Shown one piece after another: positions 27,488 to 35,553 of a stretch of 35,553 bases of DNA (the first letter of the stretch is position 1; each line of letters starts with the position of its first letter). Origin of the DNA: Silvibacterium sp. (GTDB lineage Bacteria; Acidobacteriota; Terriglobia; Terriglobales; Acidobacteriaceae); the NCBI GenBank assembly GCA_030037215.1, contig JASHRS010000156.1, positions 1 through 35,553 of the forward strand. The letters run 5' to 3'. The position numbers and the translations under genes are program-made. The notes under the pieces are model-generated. The model was not told the origin of the DNA. It ran no database searches and saw only the letters and a program-made list of their open reading frames with translations.

Positions 27488-30400
27488 TACGTTTTACTCC
27501 CGGATGCGACTTCGACGTATACCTGCGTTCCCTCTCCGACTTTGCTTGTAACCGTAACGCTGCCGCCAACCTGCTGCGCGCGTTCTTTCATCCCTGTGAT
27601 TCCGAAATGGCCATCGGCTACGGATGGTGCATCGCCAGCAAAACCGCGGCCATTGTCGGTGATCGTCATGGTGACGCGGCTGGGCTCGTAATCAAGGCGA
27701 ATATCAACGCGCGTGGCTGCGGCGTGGCGGACAACGTTGGTGACAGCCTCCTGTGCGATGCGCAACAGCTCGTCTTCGGTCTGCGCCGGCAGCGGCCGGT
27801 AAGCTCCGTGAGCTTCCACCTGAGGCTTGATATCTGTAGATGCAGTGACGCGCTCGGCTGTCTGGATGAGGCGAGAGGCGAGGTCGCGATTTTCCGTGTT
27901 CTGCGAGCGCAGCTCCCATATGGCGCGGCGCGCATCATCAAGTCCCGTGCGGACGAGCTCCTGCGCCTGATCGAGATGCTGTCGCGCGATTTCGGTTGAT
28001 TGCGAAAGCATGCGGCCGACGATCTGCAACTGCACGGAGACAGCGACAAAGCCCTGCGCCAGGGTGTCGTGAATCTCGCGGGCAATACGGTTGCGCTCGG
28101 CAAGCACGGCGTTGAAACGCGCCTCTACCTGGCGAAGACGCCACAGATAGATGCCGTAACCGAGCAGCGCGAGACTGATGGCGACCAAAAGATAAAACCA
28201 AATGGTCTGGTAGAAGTATGGACGCAGATCAAAGGCCACAGATGCATCAGACGCGCTCCGGATGCCGTCGTTATTAACGGCCATGACACGAAAGATGTAG
28301 TGACCAGGCGGCAAGTTTGTGTAATAGGCACTGCGCTGGGAGCCAGCATCGATCCAAGTGTGATCGAAGCCGTCGAGTTTATAGCGAAATTTGACCTTGT
28401 TTGGCGCGGAGAAACTGAGCGCGGTGTAGTCGAAGGCGAAGCGGCGGCGGCCTGCGGCGATTTTTATTGGAGCTGAGACCGCGCTGTGAAAAACAGATTC
28501 AGGCACGGGCTTGTCGTCGACGCTGAATTGTTCGATCGCCATGAGCGGCGGCACGCGATTGAGGTCAAGATGCGCGGGATCGACCGCGGAGACTCCCTTG
28601 AGGGTTGCGAACCATAGAGTTCCGTCCTGCATGTGCCAAGCAGCCGGGTGACCACCGCTGGAAGCTTCGCTGATTTTCATCCCGTCATCGATACCGTAGA
28701 CGGAGACGAGGACATGCGGAATTACGCCGTCTGCGTATTGGTTGAGCGCGCTGCGATCGACGCGATAGATGCCGGTATTCGAGCTGAACCAAAGGTAGCC
28801 GTTGTCGTCGTCAAGGATGCTGTAGATGTTTGCCGGCAGTGGAGCCCCATCGGGACGGATGGCCTTGAAGACCCCGTTGCGCCAGCGGTTGAGGCCGCCG
28901 CCGTCGGTACCGATCCAAAGCGTGCCGTCGGGATCCTGATGCAGCGCGGTGATGATGTGATTCGACAAGCCGTCGCGCTGAGAATAGTTGTGAAAGCGGC
29001 CATTACTCCAATGCGTGAGGCCGCCGAGCGTACTGATCCACATGGAACCGTCAGGCGCCTGCAGCATTGCACCAACCAGATCGCTTCCAAGGCCGTCGAG
29101 CGCTGTCCATGTGGTAAATTTGCCGTTCTTGAGCTGCGAGAGGCCACGGCGGGTGCCGATCCAAAGCGCGCCGCTAGCGTCGAAATACAGCGAGCGAACA
29201 AAGTCATCAGCGAGCCCGTCGGCAGAGGTAAAAATAATAACCTTGCCATTGTGCAACTGGTCGAGACCGTCAGGTGTCCCAACCCAGAGGTCCCCATCGG
29301 GCGCACTGGCGATGGACAGTACGATGTTGCTGGAAAGGCCGCTGGCGATTGTAAGCGCGGAAAAGCCGCCTTTGGCGACTGCATCAGGGTTGGCCTTGTA
29401 GAGCCCACCGCCGCTGGTACCGAGCCAAATGGTTCCTGCCTTGTCCTGCGTGACGGCGAGGATGTGATCGTCGGAGATACCGTCCTGCGCGGTAAATGTG
29501 ATGAATTTGCGGTCGCGCAGAATGTCGACGCCGCCGGATTCAGTGCCGAGCCAGAGATTGCCCTCGCGATCTTCGGCAATCGACAGAATCGTGTTGCTGG
29601 AGAAGCCTTCGCGCGGAGTAAAGGCCTCGATTTTACCGTTCACCAAGCGCGCGATGCCCGCAGACGTACCGATCCAAAGCGCACCTTCGCGGTCGCAGAA
29701 GAGCAGGTTAATATGGGCGGAAGGCAAGCCGTCGGATTCCGAGTAGGCTTGCAGCGGCTGATTGGGATGTGCAGCATCGTAGTAGCGGAGGCCAGTGTCG
29801 GTGCCGATCCAGATATTACCCTGAGGTGTTTCGGCCAAGGCGTGAACGCCTGTATTTGCGAGCGGGGCGAGGTCATCGCAGCCGGACAGACTGCATATTT
29901 CAACCCCGTTCTGCGTGCCGGCCCATACACGACCGCGGCGGTCGAGAGTGACAGCCTGAATCGGCACGTCGCGCCCAATGAGCGTGAAATATGTGGGATT
30001 TCCCGGTGCGGCATGAAAGAGACCTTCGGTTGTCGAGAGCCATAACGAATTGTCCATCGGTTCGAGCATCCGAGCGGTTTCGTCGAGCGGAGGAATGCCG
30101 GGAACACTGACAAAACGAGAACCTTCCAGGCGCGACAGGCCAGAAGAGGTGGCGATCCAGATCCGGTGTTCGCGATCCTGAAAGATTGACCACACGGCGC
30201 TTACGGCTGTCTCGGGGTATGTGCGGAAGGTTCCGTTGCGGTAACTGGTGACACCATTTGCGGTGCCGATCCAGAGCGCACCAGAGTTGTCTTCGATGAG
30301 CGAGTAAATCAGATCGCTGGCAAGCTGCGGCGTGTTCTTACGTGTGAACACAGTAAACTTGATGGAGTCGAAGCGAACGAGCCCGTCTTCTGTCGCAAGC

Positions 30401-30576
30401 CAAATATATCCATTACTGGTCTGGACGACTGCGCGAACGGTGTTCTGCGGAAGACCGCTGTCCGTCTGCCAAGACTGGTAGCCGTAGTGACGTAGATTCT
30501 CGTGTGGGTCGAGGCTCCATGCCGCAACTGTACAGAACAGCAGAGCGGCGAGAGCGGCATAGCGGAGGTTTCGCAT
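27487..30576 (-). CDS. Two-component regulator propeller histidine kinase (Reg_prop repeats, Y_Y_Y, HisKA_3, HATPase_c)
   Basis: Repeated WIGT..GL propeller motifs; KFRYKLDGFDHTWIDAGSQRSAYYTNLPPGHYIFRVMAVN; RIAREIHDTLAQG; ITDNGRGF; start trimmed to MRNLRYAALAALLF. Confidence 0.94.
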   Translation of the reverse strand: MRNLRYAALAALLFCTVAAWSLDPHENLRHYGYQSWQTDSGLPQNTVRAVVQTSNGYIWLATEDGLVRFDSIKFTVFTRKNTPQLASDLIYSLIEDNSGALWIGTANGVTSYRNGTFRTYPETAVSAVWSIFQDREHRIWIATSSGLSRLEGSRFVSVPGIPPLDETARMLEPMDNSLWLSTTEGLFHAAPGNPTYFTLIGRDVPIQAVTLDRRGRVWAGTQNGVEICSLSGCDDLAPLANTGVHALAETPQGNIWIGTDTGLRYYDAAHPNQPLQAYSESDGLPSAHINLLFCDREGALWIGTSAGIARLVNGKIEAFTPREGFSSNTILSIAEDREGNLWLGTESGGVDILRDRKFITFTAQDGISDDHILAVTQDKAGTIWLGTSGGGLYKANPDAVAKGGFSALTIASGLSSNIVLSIASAPDGDLWVGTPDGLDQLHNGKVIIFTSADGLADDFVRSLYFDASGALWIGTRRGLSQLKNGKFTTWTALDGLGSDLVGAMLQAPDGSMWISTLGGLTHWSNGRFHNYSQRDGLSNHIITALHQDPDGTLWIGTDGGGLNRWRNGVFKAIRPDGAPLPANIYSILDDDNGYLWFSSNTGIYRVDRSALNQYADGVIPHVLVSVYGIDDGMKISEASSGGHPAAWHMQDGTLWFATLKGVSAVDPAHLDLNRVPPLMAIEQFSVDDKPVPESVFHSAVSAPIKIAAGRRRFAFDYTALSFSAPNKVKFRYKLDGFDHTWIDAGSQRSAYYTNLPPGHYIFRVMAVNNDGIRSASDASVAFDLRPYFYQTIWFYLLVAISLALLGYGIYLWRLRQVEARFNAVLAERNRIAREIHDTLAQGFVAVSVQLQIVGRMLSQSTEIARQHLDQAQELVRTGLDDARRAIWELRSQNTENRDLASRLIQTAERVTASTDIKPQVEAHGAYRPLPAQTEDELLRIAQEAVTNVVRHAAATRVDIRLDYEPSRVTMTITDNGRGFAGDAPSVADGHFGITGMKERAQQVGGSVTVTSKVGEGTQVYVEVASGSKT

Positions 30577-30644
30577 TCCTGCCTGAATGGTACACACCCG
30601 GATGCCGAGAAAAATATCCATCGATCGATGGAGGTCCAACGGAG

Positions 30645-31328
30645 CTAAGAACCTTTTCTGCCGGGGACGCGTGGCTTGACCCAAACCTTCTCAGCCGCAG
30701 GCGCACCGATAGTTGCGGATCCGGATGGCGTTTCGATTGCCAAGGTCTGATCGTAGTTCTTTTTGAGAATGCGAACTGCACCGCCTGGGGCAATACCGTT
30801 CTCGTGCAGGAAGCGCAGCAGCCTGGGGTCGCGCTCGTAGAGGCTGGCGACGGTGTAGTCAATTTTCTCCTCGCCTTCAGCCAACGTGTGCAGTCCGCGT
30901 TTAGAGCGCTTTGCGGGGCTCTCGGGTAAAACCGCGTTGCCGTGCGGGCAGGTTCCTTGCTCGCCAAGCTTTTCAAGAAGGCGCGCCTCAAAGGCAGGAG
31001 AAACAGCGTGCTCGAGCCGCTCGGCCTCGTTGTGAACCTCGTACCACGGCATCCCGAACATCTCCGAGAGCATACGCTCGATCAGGTGATGCCGCAGTGC
31101 GGTACGATAGGCGGTCTGGCGGCCCTGCGGCGTAAGACGCACGACGCCGTCCGGCTTCACATCGACATAGCCGTCGCGCTTGAGACGGCGAATGGCCATG
31201 GAAACCGCAGGGGGCGAAACACCGAGCCAGTGGGCAAGTGTGGCAGAAATGACAGTCTGGCCCTCACTTTCAGCCTCGAGCACGGCCTTCAGGTAGTCCT
31301 CTTTCGAAACACTGATGCCTGTCTTCAC
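30645..31328 (-). CDS. DtxR/MntR-family metal-dependent transcriptional regulator
   Basis: EDYLKAVLEAESEGQTVISATLAHWLGVSPPAVSMAIRRLKRDGYVDV winged HTH; HNEAERLEHAVSPAFEARL metal-site region; C-terminal FeoA-like domain. Confidence 0.93.
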   Translation of the reverse strand: MKTGISVSKEDYLKAVLEAESEGQTVISATLAHWLGVSPPAVSMAIRRLKRDGYVDVKPDGVVRLTPQGRQTAYRTALRHHLIERMLSEMFGMPWYEVHNEAERLEHAVSPAFEARLLEKLGEQGTCPHGNAVLPESPAKRSKRGLHTLAEGEEKIDYTVASLYERDPRLLRFLHENGIAPGGAVRILKKNYDQTLAIETPSGSATIGAPAAEKVWVKPRVPGRKGS

Positions 31329-31383
31329 AACCTCTTCAGCATCGCCTTTGTGTTTGAAGTTGTAAAGCGTGTTTCCTATGACT

Positions 31384-32517
31384 TTATGGAATGCTAAGAG
31401 CCTTGGGATGGGGGCTCTGGTCCTGCTCCCTTTTCATGGCGCTGACCTTGGTAAACTCGGCTTTAGCCTCCTCAGTCCGGCCCATGGATTGATAAAGGCG
31501 TGCAAGGCGCCAGTGCGAATCAACATCTTCCGGCTCGAGCGCAATGGCTTTCTGAAATGCGCGAATGGCATCCTCGTTATGACTGGAGCTAGCGTAGATG
31601 ATTCCGAGATCGAGGTACGGCAGCGCAAAAGATGGATCAACAACGGCGGCCTGCTTTAACTGCGCCTCGGCACCTGCATAATCGTTCTGATGGAGCATTG
31701 AGTCACCGAGATAGGCACGTGCCTGGCCGTGCTGGGGATTATTAACCAGCTCAGCCTGGAATTCTTTCGCGGCGTCGGCATACTGCCTTTGGGTCCAGAG
31801 CAGGTAGCCGAGACCGAAGTGAACATTCGGCTCATTCGGGTTGGCACGCTCAGCGGCGCGGAACTGCTCGATGGCTCCATTGGTGTTGCCCATGCCGTCC
31901 ATTGCCTCGCCTGCGAGCATGTCGGCCTCGGCGGATTCAGCGTTGAGCGCGAGAATTTGCTGGTACACATCGAGGACGCATGCAAATTGCTTTGCCCAGA
32001 GGCAGCTATGCACCAGGGTGAGCCGAAGAGGCAGGTTCTGCGGGTCTTTTTCGGCGGCTTGCTTCAGATAAGGGACGGCTTTGGCGTAGCTATGCATTCC
32101 GTAATACGACATGCCGAGCAGGATTGTGAGGCGCTGATTGCCGGGATCTTTTTGCAGTGCGGATTTAAAGGACAGAGCCGCCTCGCGAAATTGGCTGGTC
32201 TTGAATAGGGCGAGTCCGAGGTCGAGTTGAAGATCGGGAAATGCTGGCTCGATGGCGAGAGCTTTCCGATAGTAAACAATGGCCGAGTCGTAGCGATCCT
32301 GGCGGGCTTCGAGCAGGCCGATATGCGCGAGCGCCTCGGCGTCGCGCGGGTGAGCTTGAACGATCTCACGCCAAGCCTGCTCGGCTTCTACCTCTTGACC
32401 CTGCTGCTCAAACGCAAGAGCCTGGGAGCGCGCGTTGGACTGCGCCAACGCGAAATTCTGAGAGCCATGGGTCGAACATGCGAGGCACAAGAGCAGTATC
32501 CCAAGAAGCAACTTCAC
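31384..32517 (-). CDS. Tetratricopeptide repeat protein, secreted
   Basis: Signal peptide MKLLLGILLLCLACSTHG; many TPR motifs (e.g. YDSAIVYYRKALAIEPAFPDLQLDLGLALFKT). Confidence 0.92.
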   Translation of the reverse strand: MKLLLGILLLCLACSTHGSQNFALAQSNARSQALAFEQQGQEVEAEQAWREIVQAHPRDAEALAHIGLLEARQDRYDSAIVYYRKALAIEPAFPDLQLDLGLALFKTSQFREAALSFKSALQKDPGNQRLTILLGMSYYGMHSYAKAVPYLKQAAEKDPQNLPLRLTLVHSCLWAKQFACVLDVYQQILALNAESAEADMLAGEAMDGMGNTNGAIEQFRAAERANPNEPNVHFGLGYLLWTQRQYADAAKEFQAELVNNPQHGQARAYLGDSMLHQNDYAGAEAQLKQAAVVDPSFALPYLDLGIIYASSSHNEDAIRAFQKAIALEPEDVDSHWRLARLYQSMGRTEEAKAEFTKVSAMKREQDQSPHPKALSIP

Positions 32518-32597
32518 TTATGACTCCATGCAGGTCTTTTGTCCACGGTACGCTGCCAGCCAAGCTGGTGGCAACCTGAGGTACTGGACAAAGAAAA

Positions 32598-32620
32598 AGG
32601 GGCCTGCGGAACAGGCCCCT
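32598..32620 (-). terminator. Rho-independent terminator of the TonB-dependent receptor gene
   Basis: Minus strand AGGGGCCTG TTCCG CAGGCCCCT followed by TTTTCTTT; perfect 9-bp stem. Confidence 0.9.
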
Positions 32621-32644
32621 GATTGCGAAAGAAATGATGTCTGG

Positions 32645-35553
32645 CTAGAAGAGGAACTTGCCTCCAAACTGCCAGGTTCTCGGATCATAGGTGGAAGTCA
32701 CCTCTCCAAAGTTTGTATCGCTGGATCCAGTATCGATGTTGTTCCATTCGGTGTGATTGAAGGTGTTGTAGGACTCAGCGCGAAGCTGGATCCGTGGGCC
32801 ACTTTCATGCGACGTCAATGCGAATTCCTTGAAGAGGCTGAGGTTCCAGTTGAAGAGTCCCGGGCCTACAACAGCGTCTTTGCGGGCGGTGCCGAAGCCC
32901 TCGTTGGTGCCTCCGTTCCAAGGAGCCACGGGATCAGCGAAAGATGCGGTGCTGAACCACGCGGCCTGCGTTTTAGGATAGCTGACACCGCTGACCAGGT
33001 TAGGACGGTTGGTCGTACCACCACCCAAACCGAGGGTATCCGGGCCGTTGTACGTGACGTTGACCGGGTTTCCACTTTGTGCCACGGTGATGCCGGAGAT
33101 CTGCCACCCGCCGAGCGCTGTCCGAGCAATTGCGTTGCTGGAGTGGAGGAAGAAAGGAAGGTTGTAAATGTAGTTCGCGCTGAAGACATTCCGTCGATCG
33201 ATGGTACCCGAACCGCGATCGTACTCGATGTTGAACGGATCGGAGATCTGGCCCCCGGAACCCTGCTGATTGGTGGAGGTAAGATCACCGCTTTGGATGT
33301 CAATTTCGTGCGACCAGGTGTAGCCGAACTGAAGAGTCAGTCCGTGCTTGTTGTCCATGCGGAGGGCCGCCTGGAGGGAGTGGTAGCTGCTGTTGGTTGC
33401 GTTTTCTATCTGGGTGATGCCGCCGAATCCCGGAAAGGTCCTGTAGAGATTTGAGTTTTTCCCGCCGGCAACTGCTTCCCTGTCCGTAACGTCACTGAGG
33501 GGCAGCGTGTTAATGGCACGCTCATCGTTCTGGTGCCAGGCTGTCATACCGACATACTGGACTGTGGCGATGGTGGACGGTGCAACCTCCCGCTGCACAC
33601 CCAAACTGAACTGGGCGGTGCCCGGGTTGGGATAGCTATAAGCAAGATTGGTGAAGTTGCTTGGGAAGAACGGAGCGGAAGCGGTCAGCCCCGTCTGATT
33701 GCTGGTATTGGGATTGGAGAAGTACACAGCACTGACGGAAGGCTGATATGCGTATGGGGGGTTTGTGTCCGTACCGTAGATATCGTTGCCCTGGACGCGC
33801 TCGAAGAACATTCCGAAGCCGCCGCGAAGAATGGTCTTACCGTCTCCCAAGAGGTCATCGGCGAAGCCCACGCGCGGCTGAACTGTTCCATAGGTGTTTT
33901 TCACAAGGCCCCTTGGGAACCCGTTCGCACCAGCAAGCTGGACGCCGTTCAGATAGAACGGAACAGGCGCGCCGGCCGGCTGGCTGAAGCCGGGACCTGT
34001 GGGATCCAGCTGTCCGGAGGCGTTCGGAACCTGAGCGTCGGCAGCGTTGAAGTCACCCGGAATAAAGTTGGAAGTCCGGTTGTTTTTCTCATAGACATGC
34101 GGCAGTGCATCGTAACGTACACCCAGGTTGAGGGTAAGACGTGGAAGCACATGCCAATTGTCGTTGACGTAGAAGGAGTAGGTGTTATTCACCCAGTGGT
34201 CGGTGGCCAGGTTCTGAAGCTGCTGATAACTGCTGGCGAATCCCAGCAGGAAGTTGCCATAGGCGTCTCCCGAGTATGACGAGTTGCTGAAGGTGTAGTC
34301 ACCCTGCGTATCCGCCTGCTGCTGCTGGTTCTTGTCGTTGCGCATATAACCGAAGCCGAACTTAAAGGCGTGCAGCCCTTTGGTCCAGGACAGGTCGTCG
34401 CGAATCTGATAGTTGAGGTAAGAGTTGTGCCAAGGCCAATAATTGATCGTCCAGTTGGTGTTTGGCGCGCCCTGGAAGTCTACTGACGGCATGCGGTTCA
34501 AGGCATTATTACCGCTGAAAATGCCGACTGCGCTCCAGCCGGAGGGTTGAGCATAGATGCCGGCGGGCGTGATATCAATGGTGTTTCCATTCACATAGAG
34601 GCCAGTTTCATTCAGCAAGGTTGGAGAAAGAGTCTGGGTCAGCTTGATGACCGAGCCCCACGACGGATTAGCGAATACGTCGCCCGTTGTGACGTAGCTG
34701 TTATTGCTCCACATGTCCGGATAGATGGTCTGGGACATTTGATCGTGAACCCAGTGACCCATCAGCGTGTACTTGTCGTTGAAGTGGTGGTCGATACGAA
34801 CCACATCCTCACGGACATAGGTAGGCTGTTTCGGCGATGCAATATATTGGGTGCCATTGGCAGTGTTGGGATGAGGAATAGCTCCGGTTCCCATGAACAG
34901 CACCGCATTGGGATCCATCAGATTAGCCGGGATGGTATAGACGCCGGCTGAAGACTGTTTGAACGGCTGCCCAGCGACCAGTCCATCCTGGTTGTAAAGC
35001 GCGAGCTTTGCGGGATCCGAGGTATTCGGAACGATGAGCGCTGATCCGCTTAACGGAGCGTATTGCAGGGCTTGGCCAGCGGTCGGGAAATATGCCGACG
35101 GGATCGTATTCGTGACGGATGCATTGGCTCCCTGAATGAACTTGCGCCATTCTTCGTTCACGAAGAAGAAGGTCTTACTCCGGCTGTCGTTATAAACATG
35201 GGGAATCCAGACCGGTCCGCCGATGTTTCCGCCGAAGATGTTCAGGCGAAGTTCGGGGCTGGGTAAATTTTCTTGCTTGTAGAAGTAATAGCCGGAATCG
35301 AATGCGTCATTGCGATTGAACTCCCAGACGCCGCCGTGAAAATTGCGGCTGCCGGACTTGAGAACCATCAACACGGTGCCGCCTGAGGCGATTCCGTAAT
35401 CGGGCTGATAGTTACTTGCGAGCACCTGGAACTCTGCCAGCGCATCAGGGCTGATGGCAACGTCGAGTTTGCCGCCACTGCCGCGGTCGTAGACCTCGCC
35501 GCCGTCAATCATCCAGTTGTTATGGTCATAGCGCATGCCGTTGAAGTTGATCT
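32645..35553 (-). CDS. TonB-dependent receptor, Oar-like acidobacterial type; 5' end outside the window
   Basis: SRNFHGGVWEFNRNDAFDSGYYFYKQENLP, NIGGPVWIP, C-terminal NNIDTGSSDTNFGEVTSTYDPRTWQFGGKFLF; open frame runs to the right edge. Confidence 0.92.
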   Translation of the reverse strand, partial: INFNGMRYDHNNWMIDGGEVYDRGSGGKLDVAISPDALAEFQVLASNYQPDYGIASGGTVLMVLKSGSRNFHGGVWEFNRNDAFDSGYYFYKQENLPSPELRLNIFGGNIGGPVWIPHVYNDSRSKTFFFVNEEWRKFIQGANASVTNTIPSAYFPTAGQALQYAPLSGSALIVPNTSDPAKLALYNQDGLVAGQPFKQSSAGVYTIPANLMDPNAVLFMGTGAIPHPNTANGTQYIASPKQPTYVREDVVRIDHHFNDKYTLMGHWVHDQMSQTIYPDMWSNNSYVTTGDVFANPSWGSVIKLTQTLSPTLLNETGLYVNGNTIDITPAGIYAQPSGWSAVGIFSGNNALNRMPSVDFQGAPNTNWTINYWPWHNSYLNYQIRDDLSWTKGLHAFKFGFGYMRNDKNQQQQADTQGDYTFSNSSYSGDAYGNFLLGFASSYQQLQNLATDHWVNNTYSFYVNDNWHVLPRLTLNLGVRYDALPHVYEKNNRTSNFIPGDFNAADAQVPNASGQLDPTGPGFSQPAGAPVPFYLNGVQLAGANGFPRGLVKNTYGTVQPRVGFADDLLGDGKTILRGGFGMFFERVQGNDIYGTDTNPPYAYQPSVSAVYFSNPNTSNQTGLTASAPFFPSNFTNLAYSYPNPGTAQFSLGVQREVAPSTIATVQYVGMTAWHQNDERAINTLPLSDVTDREAVAGGKNSNLYRTFPGFGGITQIENATNSSYHSLQAALRMDNKHGLTLQFGYTWSHEIDIQSGDLTSTNQQGSGGQISDPFNIEYDRGSGTIDRRNVFSANYIYNLPFFLHSSNAIARTALGGWQISGITVAQSGNPVNVTYNGPDTLGLGGGTTNRPNLVSGVSYPKTQAAWFSTASFADPVAPWNGGTNEGFGTARKDAVVGPGLFNWNLSLFKEFALTSHESGPRIQLRAESYNTFNHTEWNNIDTGSSDTNFGEVTSTYDPRTWQFGGKFLF

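Noticed and set aside
28633-30045. 470-aa plus-strand ORF
   Set aside because: Lies fully antisense to the well-supported propeller histidine kinase; low-complexity composition typical of shadow ORFs in GC-rich DNA.
32528-33454. 308-aa plus-strand ORF
   Set aside because: Antisense to the TonB-dependent receptor 3' end and spans its terminator; no domain recognised.

Overview
The window is a gene-dense chromosomal segment whose gene content looks like Acidobacteriota (Oar-like TonB receptor, PQQ/cytochrome-c fusion, two-component propeller kinase); this taxonomic call is inference. I see no rRNA, tRNA, CRISPR array, phage or IS element. Gene blocks from left to right: rplJ and rplA (-); serine hydrolase and GNAT (-); a DUF1440-like membrane protein (+); flippase-like protein, lytic transglycosylase and HAD phosphatase (-); GNAT and M3 dipeptidyl carboxypeptidase (+); PQQ dehydrogenase with a cytochrome c motif (-); membrane protein, PKHD-type hydroxylase and TonB siderophore receptor (-); a Cys-rich microprotein and a DUF4382 lipoprotein (+); the aromatic amino acid cluster trpC-trpF-[attenuator]-trpB-trpA-chorismate mutase-DAHP synthase-tyrA (+); ferritin-like/VIT fusion, small secreted protein, LuxR-type regulator and propeller histidine kinase (-); DtxR-like regulator (-); TPR protein (-); and a TonB-dependent receptor cut by the right edge (-). 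The main discovery candidate is the trpF-trpB gap (20496-20730). It contains an unannotated 29-aa leader peptide, MTNASRQFFTFTYRYWRSIAALADGPVYI, with the aromatic tract FFTFTYRYW. The peptide overlaps a perfect 8-bp hairpin. The adjacent 8-nt element GCGGCTCT is exactly complementary to AGAGCCGC in the 5' arm of an intrinsic terminator just before trpB. This has the 1:2 / 2:3 / 3:4 logic of a ribosome-mediated attenuator, here apparently sensing Phe, Tyr and Trp together ahead of an operon serving all three. Second, the siderophore receptor gene has a good sigma70-like promoter, an IscR/Rrf2-like palindrome over the predicted start site, and a 5' leader that folds into three consecutive hairpins.
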